DNA from: Vibrio parahaemolyticus
GTDB lineage: Bacteria > Pseudomonadota > Gammaproteobacteria > Enterobacterales > Vibrionaceae
NCBI RefSeq assembly: GCF_900460535.1
Contig: NZ_UHIL01000001.1
Coordinates: 2,356,001 to 2,420,000, forward strand
Direction: 5' to 3'
Length of the DNA stretch: 64,000 nucleotides
Shown here: positions 8,403-18,987 of the stretch, piece after piece
How the letters are laid out: every line of letters begins with the position of its first letter
Position numbering within the stretch: position 1 is the first letter of the stretch
Notes under the pieces: model-generated
The model's input: only the letters and a program-made list of their open reading frames with translations
Told to the model about the DNA's origin: nothing
Databases searched by the model: none
Translations under genes and position numbers: made by a program

Positions 8403-11400
8403 ATGAAAAGAATGTTAATTAACGCAACTCAAAAAGAAGAGTTGCGTGTCGCTCTGGTTGATGGCCAGCGACTTTTCGATCTTGATATCGAGAGTCCAGG
8501 ACATGAATCTAAAAAAGCGAATATCTACAAAGGACGTATCACACGTATTGAACCAAGCTTAGAAGCCGCATTTGTTGATTACGGTGCTGAGCGTCACGGT
8601 TTCCTCCCTCTTAAAGAAATTGCCCGCGAATACTTCCCTGAAGGTTATACCTACCAAGGCCGTCCAAGCATTAAAGAAGTGCTGACTGAGGGCCAAGAAG
8701 TAATCGTACAAGTAGAAAAAGAAGAACGTGGTAGCAAGGGCGCAGCTCTAACCACGTTTATTTCTCTTGCGGGTAGCTACCTTGTTCTTATGCCAAACAA
8801 CCCTCGTGCAGGCGGTATTTCTCGCCGTATCGAAGGTGATGAGCGTACTCAACTAAAAGCAGCATTAAGCACTCTAGAACTGCCTCAAGGCATGGGTCTG
8901 ATTGTTCGTACTGCTGGCGTTGGTAAGAGCGCAGAAGAACTTGAGTGGGACTTGAACGTACTGCTGAACCATTGGAGCGCGATTAAAGGCGCGGCAGACT
9001 CTAACCCTGCCCCATTCTTAATCCACCAAGAAAGTAACGTTATCGTTCGTGCAATTCGTGACTATTTACGTCGTGATATTGGTGAAATCCTTATCGACAG
9101 CAACACCATTTATGAACGTGCGAAAGAGCACATTCAATTGGTTCGCCCAGATTTCATCAACCGCGTTAAGAAGTACGAAGGCGAAGTGCCGCTGTTTAGC
9201 CACTACCAAATCGAGAGCCAAATTGAATCGGCTTTCCAACGTGAAGTGCGCCTACCATCTGGCGGTTCTATCGTAATCGACCCAACGGAAGCTCTGACTT
9301 CTATCGATATCAACTCTGCTCGTGCAACTAAGGGTGGTGATATCGAGGAAACAGCACTGAATACCAACCTAGAAGCAGCAGACGAGATCGCTCGTCAATT
9401 GCGTCTACGCGACTTAGGTGGTCTAGTGGTTATCGACTTTATCGATATGACACCAGTACGCCACCAACGTGAAGTAGAAAACCGCCTACGTGAAGCTGTT
9501 CGACTAGATCGTGCTCGCGTACAAATCGGTCGTATCTCACGCTTTGGTCTTCTAGAGATGTCTCGTCAACGATTGAGCCCTTCTCTTGCAGAAGCAAGCC
9601 ACCACATTTGTCCTCGCTGTAGCGGCACAGGTGTTGTTCGTGACAACGAATCTCTAGCACTTTCTGTTCTTCGTTTGATTGAAGAAGAAGCACTAAAAGA
9701 CAACACAGCTCAAGTATTGGCTGTAGTACCAGTGCCAATCGCATCTTACCTATTGAACGAAAAACGTCGCTCGGTTAATCATATCGAACGAATTCAAGAA
9801 GTGAAAATTACGGTTGTTCCTAACTCAGACATGGAAACACCGCACTTTGAAGTAATTCGCGTACGCGAAGGTGAAGAGTTTGATTTAATTTCTTACCTAC
9901 TTCCTAAGAAGTTGGAAGCAATGAAAGAAGCAGAAGGTAAAGAACCTTCTGAAACAGACATCAAACCTAAGCGAATCGAAGAGCCAGTTCTTAAGGGCTT
10001 TGCAGCGCCAGCTCAAACCGCTCCAGCTCCTGTTTCTAAACCTGCGCCGGTAGCGAAGAAGAAAGAAGTAGAGCAAGAAGCAAAACCTGGCCTATTCAGC
10101 CGTTTGTTTAAAGCACTAGGTAGCTTCCTATTTGGTGGTTCTGAAGAAGTAAAAGAAGAACCAAAACAAGAAGAGAAGAAATCAAACCGCGACAACAAGC
10201 GCAACAAACGCGATCGCAACGACCGTCGTCGTAGCAACCAACGCGATAACCGCGAAGGTCGTGAAAACCGTGATAACCGTCGTCGCCGTAAGCCTCGTGA
10301 AGAGCAAGCAAATGAGCAAAACGAAGCTCAACAGCCTGCAAACAAACAGCAACCAAACCGTAGCCAGAAGCGTAAGCCAAAACCTCAACAAGCTGAAAAA
10401 GCTCAAGAGCCGAAAGCAAACGCGAAAGTAGCGGAAAAAGGCTTGCAACTTGCGGCTGAAGCTCGCTCAGAAGTGAAGCCTGAAGAGAATAAAGCGAAAG
10501 CAAACGCGAAAACAGAGAAAGTCAAAGAGCGCCGTCAACGTCGCAAACTGAACAAATCTGTTCGTGTTAAAGATCAACTTGCCGATGAGCAAGTAGAAGA
10601 AACAGCAGTAAAAGCAATTGAACCTGTTGAGTCTCAAGTAGATCAAGCCGTTGATACAGCAGCAGACGCACAGCAAGACAACAAGCAAGGTGAATCGAAA
10701 CAACGTCGTAACCGTCGTTCTCCTCGTCACCTACGAGCAAGTGGTCAACGTCGTCGTCGTGGTCGTGATCGTCGTCCTAACCCATTCCGTCTGCGCAAAG
10801 GCGGTGTAGCATCTCCTGAGATGGCAATGGGTAAAGTGATGCCACGTTACATTCCAAAACCAGCGCCTAAGAAGGAAGAGCGAGTTCAGGAAGAAGCGGT
10901 TGTGGCAATTGCAACTGTACCTGCTATGCAAGGTGGTTTTGCTTGCCCTGAAATGGCAATGGGTAAAGTCATCATCCGTCGTGAGCAACCAGCGGTAGCT
11001 GAAGCACCTGTTGTTGAACCTAAAGTTCAAGAAACAGTAGCAGCTAAAGCTGAATCACCGATTGTTGAAGCTGTAGCGCCTGAAAAGGCAGAGCCAGTAG
11101 CGGTTGATCAAGCTCCTGTAGAGCCGATCGTTGAAGTGGCTGAAGCACCTGTTGCGGAAGCAACAACAGAAACAGTTGTTGAAGAAGCTCCGGTTCAAGA
11201 GCCAGTCGTTGCAGAAACTGTGGAAGAAGCAGCAACAGAAGTTGCCGTTGAAACTCCAGTAGCAGCGCCAGAGATGAAAGCTGAAGTTATCAACGTTGTT
11301 GCTAAGCCACGAGCTAGCGCACCAATGACAAAAGCACCTGGTCCTCAAGAACTACGTGAAATCGAAGTAGCCGCAGCGCCGTTTAAAGCTGAACGCTACC

Positions 11401-11474
11401 AAGCTAAAGGTGCTGGTAGCCAAGTGGCAACAAACCGCGCCTCTGCAGCAATGACAAAGCCAAACTTCAACTAA
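8403..11474 (+). CDS. rne: Ribonuclease E
   Basis: RNase E is the main endonuclease of mRNA decay and of rRNA, tRNA and small-RNA processing, and the scaffold of the degradosome at the inner membrane. The 1023 residues contain an S1 domain (about 35-120), the catalytic aspartates Asp302 ([10 protein letters not shown]) and Asp345 ([10 protein letters not shown]), and the zinc-link CPRC (403-406) that joins dimers. After residue 510 the tail is low complexity: an amphipathic membrane-anchor segment [16 protein letters not shown] at 563-578, an Arg-rich RNA-binding stretch (about 590-650), a second Arg-rich block (about 760-795), then a Val/Glu/Ala-rich region. Two copies of GG(V/F)A(S/C)PEMAMGKV (800-812, 844-856) and two RASA(P/A)MTK motifs near the C-terminus are probably partner-binding sites. 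Confidence 0.97.
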   Translation: MKRMLINATQKEELRVALVDGQRLFDLDIESPGHESKKANIYKGRITRIEPSLEAAFVDYGAERHGFLPLKEIAREYFPEGYTYQGRPSIKEVLTEGQEVIVQVEKEERGSKGAALTTFISLAGSYLVLMPNNPRAGGISRRIEGDERTQLKAALSTLELPQGMGLIVRTAGVGKSAEELEWDLNVLLNHWSAIKGAADSNPAPFLIHQESNVIVRAIRDYLRRDIGEILIDSNTIYERAKEHIQLVRPDFINRVKKYEGEVPLFSHYQIESQIESAFQREVRLPSGGSIVIDPTEALTSIDINSARATKGGDIEETALNTNLEAADEIARQLRLRDLGGLVVIDFIDMTPVRHQREVENRLREAVRLDRARVQIGRISRFGLLEMSRQRLSPSLAEASHHICPRCSGTGVVRDNESLALSVLRLIEEEALKDNTAQVLAVVPVPIASYLLNEKRRSVNHIERIQEVKITVVPNSDMETPHFEVIRVREGEEFDLISYLLPKKLEAMKEAEGKEPSETDIKPKRIEEPVLKGFAAPAQTAPAPVSKPAPVAKKKEVEQEAKPGLFSRLFKALGSFLFGGSEEVKEEPKQEEKKSNRDNKRNKRDRNDRRRSNQRDNREGRENRDNRRRRKPREEQANEQNEAQQPANKQQPNRSQKRKPKPQQAEKAQEPKANAKVAEKGLQLAAEARSEVKPEENKAKANAKTEKVKERRQRRKLNKSVRVKDQLADEQVEETAVKAIEPVESQVDQAVDTAADAQQDNKQGESKQRRNRRSPRHLRASGQRRRRGRDRRPNPFRLRKGGVASPEMAMGKVMPRYIPKPAPKKEERVQEEAVVAIATVPAMQGGFACPEMAMGKVIIRREQPAVAEAPVVEPKVQETVAAKAESPIVEAVAPEKAEPVAVDQAPVEPIVEVAEAPVAEATTETVVEEAPVQEPVVAETVEEAATEVAVETPVAAPEMKAEVINVVAKPRASAPMTKAPGPQELREIEVAAAPFKAERYQAKGAGSQVATNRASAAMTKPNFN

Positions 11475-11802
11475 GTTTGAATATCATTGCGATAGCTTGA
11501 AAGCTAGAATCAAAAGGCCACCGAAAGGTGGCCTTTTTTGTTTGTTCTCGGTCTAGCGTAATTGGTTATATTAATATCAACGACGGATCACATTTGTGGT
11601 TCATTATCCGTATCATTCTTGAACTTAATCACACTTTTCGGTAGCATTCGCCAACTCAAGTTTTCGACACCATTCTACTGCTGCTCTTTTATTACTACGG
11701 TTTACACTAAGTACCTTGAATGTATTTTCATCACTTAGTGGTTAATGCAAATACGAATATGTGTCGGGATAAACTCATCTCAACGAGAACTTAAAGACAA
11801 AC
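11475..11802. other. Intergenic region rne to sulP
   Basis: The first 65 bases hold the rne terminator. The rest is AT-rich and has no coding frame I can support. It presumably contains the promoter of the SulP transporter gene. Confidence 0.5.
11512..11539 (+). terminator. rne intrinsic terminator
   Basis: AAAAGGCCACC-GAAA-GGTGGCC followed by TTTTTT is a classic intrinsic terminator 38 bases after the rne stop codon. Confidence 0.92.
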
Positions 11803-13362
11803 ATGTTCGAATTCCCGCAATTTTCTAAGCACTCTGTTAAAAATGACGTGCTATCAGGTTTGACGGTTGCCCTGGCACTTGTCCCTGAAGCCGTAGCATT
11901 TGCATTCGTTGCTGGTGTAGACCCAATGGTTGGTCTGTACGCAGCATTCATCGTTGGCCTTATCACCTCAATCTTTGGTGGTCGCCCAGGCATGATCTCT
12001 GGTGCTACAGGCGCAATGGCTGTAGTAATGGTCTCTCTTGTTGCAAGCCACGGTGTTCAGTACTTATTTGCTGCCATTATGTTGGCCGGTATTCTTCAAA
12101 TTGCTGCCGGTTTATTTAAATTGGGCAAATTCATTCGAATCGTTCCACACCCTGTAATGATTGGTTTTGTTAACGGCCTAGCGATTGTTATCTTCCTCGC
12201 GCAATTAGGACAATTCAAGGCTCCAGACATGAATGGCGTGCTGACTTGGCTTCCACAAGATCAAATGATGTTAATGCTAGGTTTGGTTGCGCTGACCATG
12301 GCGATCATCTACTTCTTGCCGAAAATTACAACAGCAGTACCATCTTCACTTGTTGCTATCGTAACCGTGACTGCACTAGTTGTTGGGTTAGATCTAGAGA
12401 CACGTACAGTTGTCGACTTCCTACGTTCTATGTCAGGTAATGAAGCCGCTACACTAGCAGGCTCTTTGCCAACCTTCTCTATTCCATCAGTACCATTTAC
12501 GCTAGAGACTCTGCAAATCATCTTGCCTTATGCAGTGATCCTTGCGGCCATCGGCCTAATTGAATCTTTGCTAACGCTGACCGTTTTAGACGAAATGACG
12601 AATACTCGTGGCCAATCTAACCGCGAATGTATCGGTCAGGGCATGGCAAACATGACATGTTCTGTATTCGGCGCGATGGGGGGTTGTGCAATGATTGGGC
12701 AGTCAATGATTAACGTAAACTCCGGTGGCCGTGGCCGTCTGTCTGGCATCGTAGCGGCTGTAGCTCTGCTGATGTTCATTTTGTTTGCGTCATCGTTGAT
12801 TGAAATGATTCCACTAGCAGCCCTAGTTGGTGTGATGTTCATGGTTGTGATTGGCACATTCGAATGGGCAACATTTAAGTTGGCTCGCCGTGTACCAAAG
12901 CAAGATTTCTTCGTTATCGTACTAGTAACTGTCGTTACAGTACTGACTGACCTTGCTGTTGCGGTCGCGGTTGGTGTAATCGCTTCAGCGCTGATGTTTG
13001 CATGGCAACATGCGAAGCACATTTACGCAGATACTTGCTTGAACGCAGAAGGCTCAAAAGAGTACAAAATTCACGGTCCAATCTTCTTTGGTTCAGCAGC
13101 AAACTTCCTCGAGCTGTTTAATGCGCCAGAAGATCCTAAAGATGTGATTGTCGATTTCGCAGACTCTCGCGTAACAGACCACTCGGCAATTGAGGCAATT
13201 GAAACGCTAGCAGAGCGCTACGCTTCCATCGGCAAAACGCTTCACCTTCGTCACCTAAGTCCGGATTGTCGCAAACTACTCGACAAAGCTGGCAGTCTAG
13301 TCGAAATCAACGTGAAAGAAGACCCTAGCTACAAAGTCGCAACCGACATTTTAGCTGGCTAA
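11803..13362 (+). CDS. SulP family inorganic anion transporter with STAS domain
   Basis: This is a 519-residue inner-membrane carrier of the SulP (SLC26) family. The N-terminal part (about 10-400) has some 11-14 hydrophobic segments and the family signature regions, for example [28 protein letters not shown] split over the first helices and a [18 protein letters not shown] segment. The C-terminal part (about 410-519) is a STAS domain with the core [20 protein letters not shown]. Such proteins move sulfate, bicarbonate or dicarboxylates, often with sodium or protons; the substrate cannot be read from the sequence. It is a single gene with its own terminator. Confidence 0.88.
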   Translation: MFEFPQFSKHSVKNDVLSGLTVALALVPEAVAFAFVAGVDPMVGLYAAFIVGLITSIFGGRPGMISGATGAMAVVMVSLVASHGVQYLFAAIMLAGILQIAAGLFKLGKFIRIVPHPVMIGFVNGLAIVIFLAQLGQFKAPDMNGVLTWLPQDQMMLMLGLVALTMAIIYFLPKITTAVPSSLVAIVTVTALVVGLDLETRTVVDFLRSMSGNEAATLAGSLPTFSIPSVPFTLETLQIILPYAVILAAIGLIESLLTLTVLDEMTNTRGQSNRECIGQGMANMTCSVFGAMGGCAMIGQSMINVNSGGRGRLSGIVAAVALLMFILFASSLIEMIPLAALVGVMFMVVIGTFEWATFKLARRVPKQDFFVIVLVTVVTVLTDLAVAVAVGVIASALMFAWQHAKHIYADTCLNAEGSKEYKIHGPIFFGSAANFLELFNAPEDPKDVIVDFADSRVTDHSAIEAIETLAERYASIGKTLHLRHLSPDCRKLLDKAGSLVEINVKEDPSYKVATDILAG

Positions 13363-13371
13363 TCTATGCGT

Positions 13372-13402
13372 AAAGGGATGAGCAATGCTCATCCCTTTTT
13401 TT
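13372..13402 (+). terminator. sulP intrinsic terminator
   Basis: AAAGGGATGAGC and GCTCATCCCTTT form a stem with a three-base loop, followed by a T run, nine bases after the transporter's stop codon. Confidence 0.9.
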
Positions 13403-13423
13403 ATTTATCGGATATCGAGATAA

Positions 13424-13873
13424 TTACAGCTTCTGCAAAACCGCTACCGACGCCTCTTCGATTAAGTCCAATACCAACTCAAATCCATCATCTCCACCAT
13501 AGTAAGGATCTGGGATCTCGTCATAACTCGAATTAGAGTGGCTTAAAAATAGCGAGACTTTATGACGATGTTCTGCAGGACAAATATCGAGTAAGTCAGC
13601 CAAGTTTGCTTTATCCGCAGCCAGTACCAAATCGAAGTCTTCGAAATCTTGCACTGACACTTGGCGCGCTTGCATTCCTTTAAACGAATAGCCACGTTGT
13701 TTCCCTGCCGCCATGGCTCTTGAGTCTGGCGTGTTTCCGGTGTGATAGCCAATTGTCCCAGCCGAATCAATGTCGACATCGACACCTAACTCTTCTGCTT
13801 TAGCTCTCAGAACGGCCTCTCCGGTTGGTGAACGGCAAATATTTCCCATACAAACAACGAGTATTCTCTTCAT
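13424..13873 (-). CDS. Low molecular weight protein-tyrosine phosphatase
   Basis: The 149-residue cytoplasmic protein has the P-loop signature VCMGNICRSPTGE with nucleophile Cys8 and Arg14, and the general-acid loop DPYYGG with Asp122. These are the complete catalytic elements of low-molecular-weight phosphatases (Wzb/YfkJ type). No capsule or tyrosine-kinase gene is adjacent, so a role in exopolysaccharide control, known for Wzb, is not supported here. The ATG has ribosome-like bases GGGAATAAA upstream. The gene is convergent with sulP and divergent from cobO. Confidence 0.93.
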   Translation of the reverse strand: MKRILVVCMGNICRSPTGEAVLRAKAEELGVDVDIDSAGTIGYHTGNTPDSRAMAAGKQRGYSFKGMQARQVSVQDFEDFDLVLAADKANLADLLDICPAEHRHKVSLFLSHSNSSYDEIPDPYYGGDDGFELVLDLIEEASVAVLQKL

Positions 13874-13990
13874 TTTATTCCCTGAATTATCGATGGTTTT
13901 TCTTCACGATATGTTGGTCTATCATAGCGAGATAATTCAATGAACCCAAGCTACCGCGGGCAAAGCACGAAACGGATTTAAGGAAGTATT

Positions 13991-14596
13991 ATGTCTATCG
14001 AAGAAAATAAAGAAGCACGCCATAAGGCACGCCAACAAAAAGTAAAAGAACAGGTAGACGCAAAAATTGCGGCCGCTCAAGAAGAGAAAGGTCTACTTCT
14101 GATCATTACTGGTAATGGTAAAGGTAAATCGACATCTGGCTTTGGCACGATTGCTCGCGCCGTCGGTCACGGCCTTACGTGTTCAGTGGCTCAATTTATC
14201 AAAGGCACTTGGGACAACGGCGAGCGCAACTTGCTAGAAAAACTGGGAGTAGAATTCCAAGTTATGGCGACTGGTTTTACTTGGGAGACGCAGAACAAAA
14301 CCGCCGATACCAAAGCAGCGCAACTGGTCTGGAAAGAATGTAAGCGTATGCTGCAAGACGACTCTATTGATGTCATCTTATTCGATGAGCTAACTTACAT
14401 GGTGAGTTACGGTTACATCGATTTGGACGAAGTGGTCGAAGCGTTAAACAATCGCCCAAAAATGCAGTCGGTTGTGATTACTGGTCGTGGTGCACATCGC
14501 ACACTAATTGAAATGGCCGATACCGTTTCTGAAGTGAAGAATGTAAAGCACGCATTTGAATCTGGCGTAAAAGCGCTGAAAGGCGTCGACTGGTAA
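13991..14596 (+). CDS. cobO: Cob(I)yrinic acid a,c-diamide adenosyltransferase
   Basis: This enzyme adds the 5'-deoxyadenosyl ligand to cobalt in corrinoids using ATP (CobO/CobA/BtuR family). The 201 residues are normal for the family. The nucleotide loop GNGKGKST is at 41-48 after a charged N-terminal helix, and the FDELTYMVSYGYID and VITGRGAH motifs follow. No cobalamin biosynthesis genes are nearby, so it more likely serves salvage of imported corrinoids, where the E. coli name would be btuR. The AAGGAAGT ribosome site fits the chosen ATG. Confidence 0.93.
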   Translation: MSIEENKEARHKARQQKVKEQVDAKIAAAQEEKGLLLIITGNGKGKSTSGFGTIARAVGHGLTCSVAQFIKGTWDNGERNLLEKLGVEFQVMATGFTWETQNKTADTKAAQLVWKECKRMLQDDSIDVILFDELTYMVSYGYIDLDEVVEALNNRPKMQSVVITGRGAHRTLIEMADTVSEVKNVKHAFESGVKALKGVDW

Positions 14597-14616
14597 AGCT
14601 TGCAGCACAATGAAAA

Positions 14617-14643
14617 AAAGGGTTGGCACAATGCCAACCCTTT
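14617..14643. terminator. Bidirectional terminator between cobO and asmA
   Basis: AAAGGGTTGGCA and TGCCAACCCTTT pair between the convergent cobO and asmA genes, with a T run on the minus strand (TTTTTTTCATT) and a weaker one on plus. Confidence 0.85.
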
Positions 14644-14659
14644 CACTTTCAACGCGTGG

Positions 14660-16747
14660 TTAGTTGAAAAGATTCTTCAACAGACCATCGACCGCTTCTT
14701 TGGTTTTCTCATCTTTGATTTTGTCCGTTAGCTTCTCTACGCCACGGTCAATTTCTTTCTGAGCTTTCTGTTTAAGAACATCATCGAATACGAGTTTGAA
14801 TTTAGGGTCCGCCCACTTACCAGACACATTGATTGGAATCGTGATGTCCTTCAGCTCATCGATGTTTTTACCACCTTGGCCTTCTAGCGTACCCACAATT
14901 GAAGTACTGATAGTAAAGTCGACCGTCTCATTGATGTAGTTTGCACTGCCTTTACCACGCACACGTAGTAACGGTGATTGAGCACGCAAGTTGTCCGTTG
15001 ATACCACACCTTTGTTTAGTTTCAACGTCGCGGTCATCGCACTGAAGTCTGTTTTCTTAACTTCGTTGGTACTTTCAACTTTTTGCCCTTTGAATCGCGC
15101 GTAGTTTTCACGAATCAATTGAGCAACGTTGATGCCATTTACCGCACCATCAGCAAAGTTAATCACTACCGTACCAGCAAGGTTCTGTTTGATACCTGTC
15201 GGCGTCAAACTGCTACCTTGGACATTCACGTCGATGTTACCCGTACCTTCTAGCTTGTCGTTGTTAGCAACATCAATCAGTAGCGGTTGAACTTTCACAC
15301 CTTTGATTGATTTTTTCACGCTGTAAGTCGCTGGCGTCTTACGTGCATCTAGCCTTGCTGTTGCTGAAATTGTGCCTTGGTACAACTTCGAGCTAAATGA
15401 TGTGAGGTCAAACACACCACGATTGACAGTGAAGCTCGCTTTTACCGCTTCCATTTTTGCGTTAGCCGCTTTGAACTTATCGATGGTGATATCACCTTTG
15501 ACATCCAGCGTTTTCAGTGCTGAAAGATCCGGCTCAACTTCAGGCCCCGCGGATGCACTCTTACCACCAGATGCTGGCTTTTCGCTTGCTGGTGCTTGTT
15601 TATCCAAGCCTAAGAATTCATCTAAATCGATATTAGGGCTATGAAGGGCAAAACGTATTTTTGGAATGTCTCCCAATGTCACATCGGCTTTACCATCCAA
15701 TGCAATCGCGTTTGCGGTTAACTTCTCTAGAATAAAGCTAAGGTGGCTTTTGTTTAGGTCAAATGAGAGGTCAGAGACCATATCAACTTTCATTGGTGAT
15801 TGTGGCAAAGCATCACCTTCAAAGCTTGATTTCAGCGTAAGCTTATTCAACAACACTTTGCTAATCGCTTGGTCAACCGTAAGCTGCCCACCGCCTTGCA
15901 TGTCCAGCTTCATACCAGCCGCACTGCCTTGAAGCGCGTAGCTAAGATTGTTTACTTTATCGAATTCAAATGTATCTAAGCCAATTTTTGCCGATTCAAT
16001 AGTGTTGTTTGGATCAGTGTACGTCGCATCAACATTGATGTTCTTCAACGCATAACTGGCAAGACCTTTCGCCAGTTTAAAGTCTGCCTTACCTTCTGCT
16101 GTAAACTTCTGGTCATTCATTTCGCCTTTCACACCAAAGTCAGCTGTCGTCCAGCTGTCAAAAGCAAATTCAGAAAGGTTCAACGATACATCATACAGCT
16201 TGGTGTAATTGCCGGCTTGCTTGTCTTGAATTTCTAGTGAGCCATTAGAAACCGTAACACCAGCCAGGTTGATACTCCAATCTGAGCCTTCAGACTGCGA
16301 TTCACCACTTTGATCTGGTGCAGTATCATTCGGTTGCTCTGCTTGTTGAGTTTGCGCTTTCGTTAGAGCATCAATGTTCTTGCTGCCGTCTTTCTTCGTT
16401 TCAACGTAGAACTCCGCACCATCTAAAGTAATGTTACCGATTTCAAGTTGTTTGCTAAAAAGTGGTGTGACAGAAACATCAACACCGACAGTGTCGACTT
16501 TAAAAAGATTTGGCTGACTAAAACCTTGCGGGTTACGCAGTTCGGTTCTTCCCAATTCAAAACCAATTGATGGGAAGAATTGCCAACTGATATCCCCTTC
16601 AATCACTAATTCTAACCCTGTTTGTTTCTGAGCTTGCTCAACAATCAGTGGCTTAAATTGGTTTGGATTGACAAAAATAGTTAACGCTAAAATTGCAGCA
16701 ACAAATACCACAACAGGTATCGCGAGAACTAAGAGCAGTTTCTTCAT
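14660..16747 (-). CDS. asmA: AsmA family protein
   Basis: AsmA-family proteins are anchored in the inner membrane and reach into the periplasm; they are linked to outer-membrane assembly and phospholipid transport. The 695 residues start with a hydrophobic anchor (about 5-27, LLLVLAIPVVVFVAAILALTIF) followed by the NPNQFKPLIVEQAQKQTGLELVIEGDI motif region typical of the family. A low-complexity linker lies near 135-160 and another near 380-400. The C-terminal AsmA domain includes VNGINVAQLIRENYARFKG. It is transcribed away from udk after a terminator. Its length is a little above E. coli AsmA (617). Confidence 0.88.
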   Translation of the reverse strand: MKKLLLVLAIPVVVFVAAILALTIFVNPNQFKPLIVEQAQKQTGLELVIEGDISWQFFPSIGFELGRTELRNPQGFSQPNLFKVDTVGVDVSVTPLFSKQLEIGNITLDGAEFYVETKKDGSKNIDALTKAQTQQAEQPNDTAPDQSGESQSEGSDWSINLAGVTVSNGSLEIQDKQAGNYTKLYDVSLNLSEFAFDSWTTADFGVKGEMNDQKFTAEGKADFKLAKGLASYALKNINVDATYTDPNNTIESAKIGLDTFEFDKVNNLSYALQGSAAGMKLDMQGGGQLTVDQAISKVLLNKLTLKSSFEGDALPQSPMKVDMVSDLSFDLNKSHLSFILEKLTANAIALDGKADVTLGDIPKIRFALHSPNIDLDEFLGLDKQAPASEKPASGGKSASAGPEVEPDLSALKTLDVKGDITIDKFKAANAKMEAVKASFTVNRGVFDLTSFSSKLYQGTISATARLDARKTPATYSVKKSIKGVKVQPLLIDVANNDKLEGTGNIDVNVQGSSLTPTGIKQNLAGTVVINFADGAVNGINVAQLIRENYARFKGQKVESTNEVKKTDFSAMTATLKLNKGVVSTDNLRAQSPLLRVRGKGSANYINETVDFTISTSIVGTLEGQGGKNIDELKDITIPINVSGKWADPKFKLVFDDVLKQKAQKEIDRGVEKLTDKIKDEKTKEAVDGLLKNLFN

Positions 16748-16871
16748 TTGTTTTTCCTTGCTCGTGTGTTTTTAAAATTATAAGCGCAGACTAGATTTAC
16801 CGCCGAGAGTTCCACAAAAGCGTGAAAGTCATCCGGTTTTGACATGCAACTGACTAATTTAAAAACAAAAA

Positions 16872-16900
16872 AAGAAGTGGCACCTAAAGTGCCACTTCTT
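16872..16900 (-). terminator. udk intrinsic terminator
   Basis: AAGAAGTGGCAC-CTAAA-GTGCCACTTCTT is a 12-bp stem. On the minus strand it is followed by TTTTTGTTTTT, placing it as the terminator for udk. Confidence 0.9.
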
Positions 16901-16935
16901 ATCATAAAAATAAAGCGATATAGCCGTCTAAAGAC

Positions 16936-17577
16936 TTAAGCTTTCAAAAGTTTTGCAATGTGAGCTTTTAGTACATCGATCGCGATACGGTTCTTACCGC
17001 CACGAGGTACGATGATGTCCGCATATTGCTTAGAAGGTTCGATAAACTGCATGAACATCGGACGAACAGTTTGCTGATATTGCTTAAGAACGGATTCCAT
17101 TGTACGGCCACGCTCTTCAACGTCACGCTTAACACGGCGAAGTAGGCAGATATCCAGAGGCGTATCCATAAATACAGTCGCGTGCATCAGGTCACGAAGA
17201 CGAGGGTCAGTAAGAAGAAGGATACCTTCTAAAATGATTACCTTTTTAGGGGTCATTGTGGTGGTGTTACTTGTTCTTGTGTGCTCTGTGTAGCTGTACT
17301 CAGGCACTTCCACGGCCTCACCACGTACAAGCTTCTCTAGGTGCTCGCACAATAGGTCGTGGTCCAACGCACTCGGGTGATCGTAGTTCGTCTTTACTCG
17401 CTCTTCCATGCTTAGGTGGCTTTGGTCGTTGTAGTAGCAATCTTCCGTGATGACACCGATTTGATGATCGCCTACTTTCGCGCGAAGCTCATTGTAAATT
17501 GTGCTCGCGATCAGACTTTTTCCAGAAGCAGAAGCGCCAGCAATACCTACGATGACGCATTGATTATTATCAGACAT
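16936..17577 (-). CDS. udk: Uridine kinase
   Basis: Udk phosphorylates uridine and cytidine in pyrimidine salvage. The 213-residue protein has the Walker A motif GASASGKS at 14-21, ITEDCYYND with the catalytic Asp region, the [12 protein letters not shown] motif, and an R-rich lid [12 protein letters not shown] near 150. The length equals that of E. coli Udk. The region udk-apbC-metG is arranged as in other gammaproteobacteria. It ends just before a strong terminator shared with nothing else. Confidence 0.96.
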   Translation of the reverse strand: MSDNNQCVIVGIAGASASGKSLIASTIYNELRAKVGDHQIGVITEDCYYNDQSHLSMEERVKTNYDHPSALDHDLLCEHLEKLVRGEAVEVPEYSYTEHTRTSNTTTMTPKKVIILEGILLLTDPRLRDLMHATVFMDTPLDICLLRRVKRDVEERGRTMESVLKQYQQTVRPMFMQFIEPSKQYADIIVPRGGKNRIAIDVLKAHIAKLLKA

Positions 17578-17748
17578 TAGTTTGCACCCGATGATGATTT
17601 CTAGTCACATAAAAAGATAAACTGCCTGATTATAGGGAGTTCACCCCGTAGTTACTAGCTGGAATTAGAGTTTAGTCATAAGTTTCTGCCTGCCCAGAGG
17701 ATTAACCTCCAGGCAAACGTTAAAATGTGCAACTTTCAACCACCAACC

Positions 17749-18825
17749 TCAGTTTACCATTGTAAAACTGATTGCATCTGGTTTCGCTTTGCCTTGCCAA
17801 AACATTGTGCTACACACTCGATCTGCAAGCTGTTTGTAGTAGCCTGAATGCTCACTGTCAGGTCGTCTCACAACGGTTGGCACACCAGCATCAATGTCTT
17901 CTCGCATAGAAATATGCAACGGAATTTGGCCCAATAGCGCTAAGCCAAACTCTTGAGACATTTTCTCCGCGCCACCCATACCAAAGATGTGTTCAGTCGC
18001 TCCACATTGGCTACAAATGTGGTAACTCATATTTTCGACCACACCTACTACTGGCACATTGACTTTGTTAAACATTGCTGCACCTTTGCGCGCATCTGCC
18101 AACGCTAAATCTTGTGGCGTCGTCACCAAAACCGTGCCGGTAACAGGAATTTGTTGTGACAACGTCAACTGGATATCACCCGTGCCTGGTGGCATGTCTA
18201 TCACTAAGTAATCCAGCTCTGGCCAATCGGTTTCATTCAATAGCTGAGCTAACGCTTTCGATGCCATAGGGCCACGCCAGATCGCTGCTTCAGATTTATT
18301 AACTAAATAGCCAATAGAATGAGTATAGATGCCGTGAGCAAAAATAGGCTCCATCCATTTGCCATCGCGAACTTCTGGTTTCGCATCTTCCTGGCCGAGC
18401 ATCATCGGAACCGATGGACCGTATATATCGGCATCCAATAGGCCAACCTTCGCTCCCGACTGCGCGATAGCCAAGGCTAAGTTAACGGCTGTTGTGGATT
18501 TGCCCACCCCACCCTTTGCAGAGCTCACCGCAATGATATTCTTCACGCCTTTCACCGCATTAGAAACCTGCGTTTCTAGTGCTTTTACGCCGAGTTCAAT
18601 GTGAAACGGAAACGCGGCTACAGCTTTGGATGCTTGCTGTTGTTGAATCCATTTTTGCAATGTGCGCTGAAGCTCATTACTAGCAAATGGCAATGTAATC
18701 TTCACTTCACCTTGAGCGGTGATGGTGACAACGCCGTGAATATCGGCCCAGTTTTCCACTAACTGTGGATGTTGAAATTGATTAAACCAATGACAAAAAT
18801 CTTGTTTTGAAGTGAACTGATGCAT
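17749..18825 (-). CDS. apbC: Iron-sulfur cluster carrier ApbC/Mrp
   Basis: ApbC is a P-loop ATPase that binds and transfers Fe-S clusters in the cytoplasm. The 358 residues have a DUF59-like N-terminal part (about 1-85), the deviant Walker A KGGVGKST at 104-111, the DADIYGPSVP switch and the family CxxC (Cys271, Cys274 in HICSQCG), which holds the cluster between two subunits. The frame extends ten codons upstream; the ATG at 18823-18825 is chosen for its AAAGGAGG ribosome site. It is divergent from metG, a pairing conserved from E. coli. Confidence 0.95.
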   Translation of the reverse strand: MHQFTSKQDFCHWFNQFQHPQLVENWADIHGVVTITAQGEVKITLPFASNELQRTLQKWIQQQQASKAVAAFPFHIELGVKALETQVSNAVKGVKNIIAVSSAKGGVGKSTTAVNLALAIAQSGAKVGLLDADIYGPSVPMMLGQEDAKPEVRDGKWMEPIFAHGIYTHSIGYLVNKSEAAIWRGPMASKALAQLLNETDWPELDYLVIDMPPGTGDIQLTLSQQIPVTGTVLVTTPQDLALADARKGAAMFNKVNVPVVGVVENMSYHICSQCGATEHIFGMGGAEKMSQEFGLALLGQIPLHISMREDIDAGVPTVVRRPDSEHSGYYKQLADRVCSTMFWQGKAKPDAISFTMVN

Positions 18826-18987
18826 AAGTCCTCCTTTTGAGTACCATGCTACCACCGACCCGACATAACCAGAACCCTAAAAAAACTAAGGCATTCCGCG
18901 GTTTGACACCTTGGAGTTAGTGAGTTCATGGGGTAGTATTATCCATCAAAATTTTTTTATACCTATCAAGAAAAGCGAATATTAAGT

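Noticed and set aside
10013..10730. Several minus-strand frames opposite the RNase E tail
   Set aside because: They are shadows of the low-complexity Arg/Glu/Ala coding region, with no start signals.
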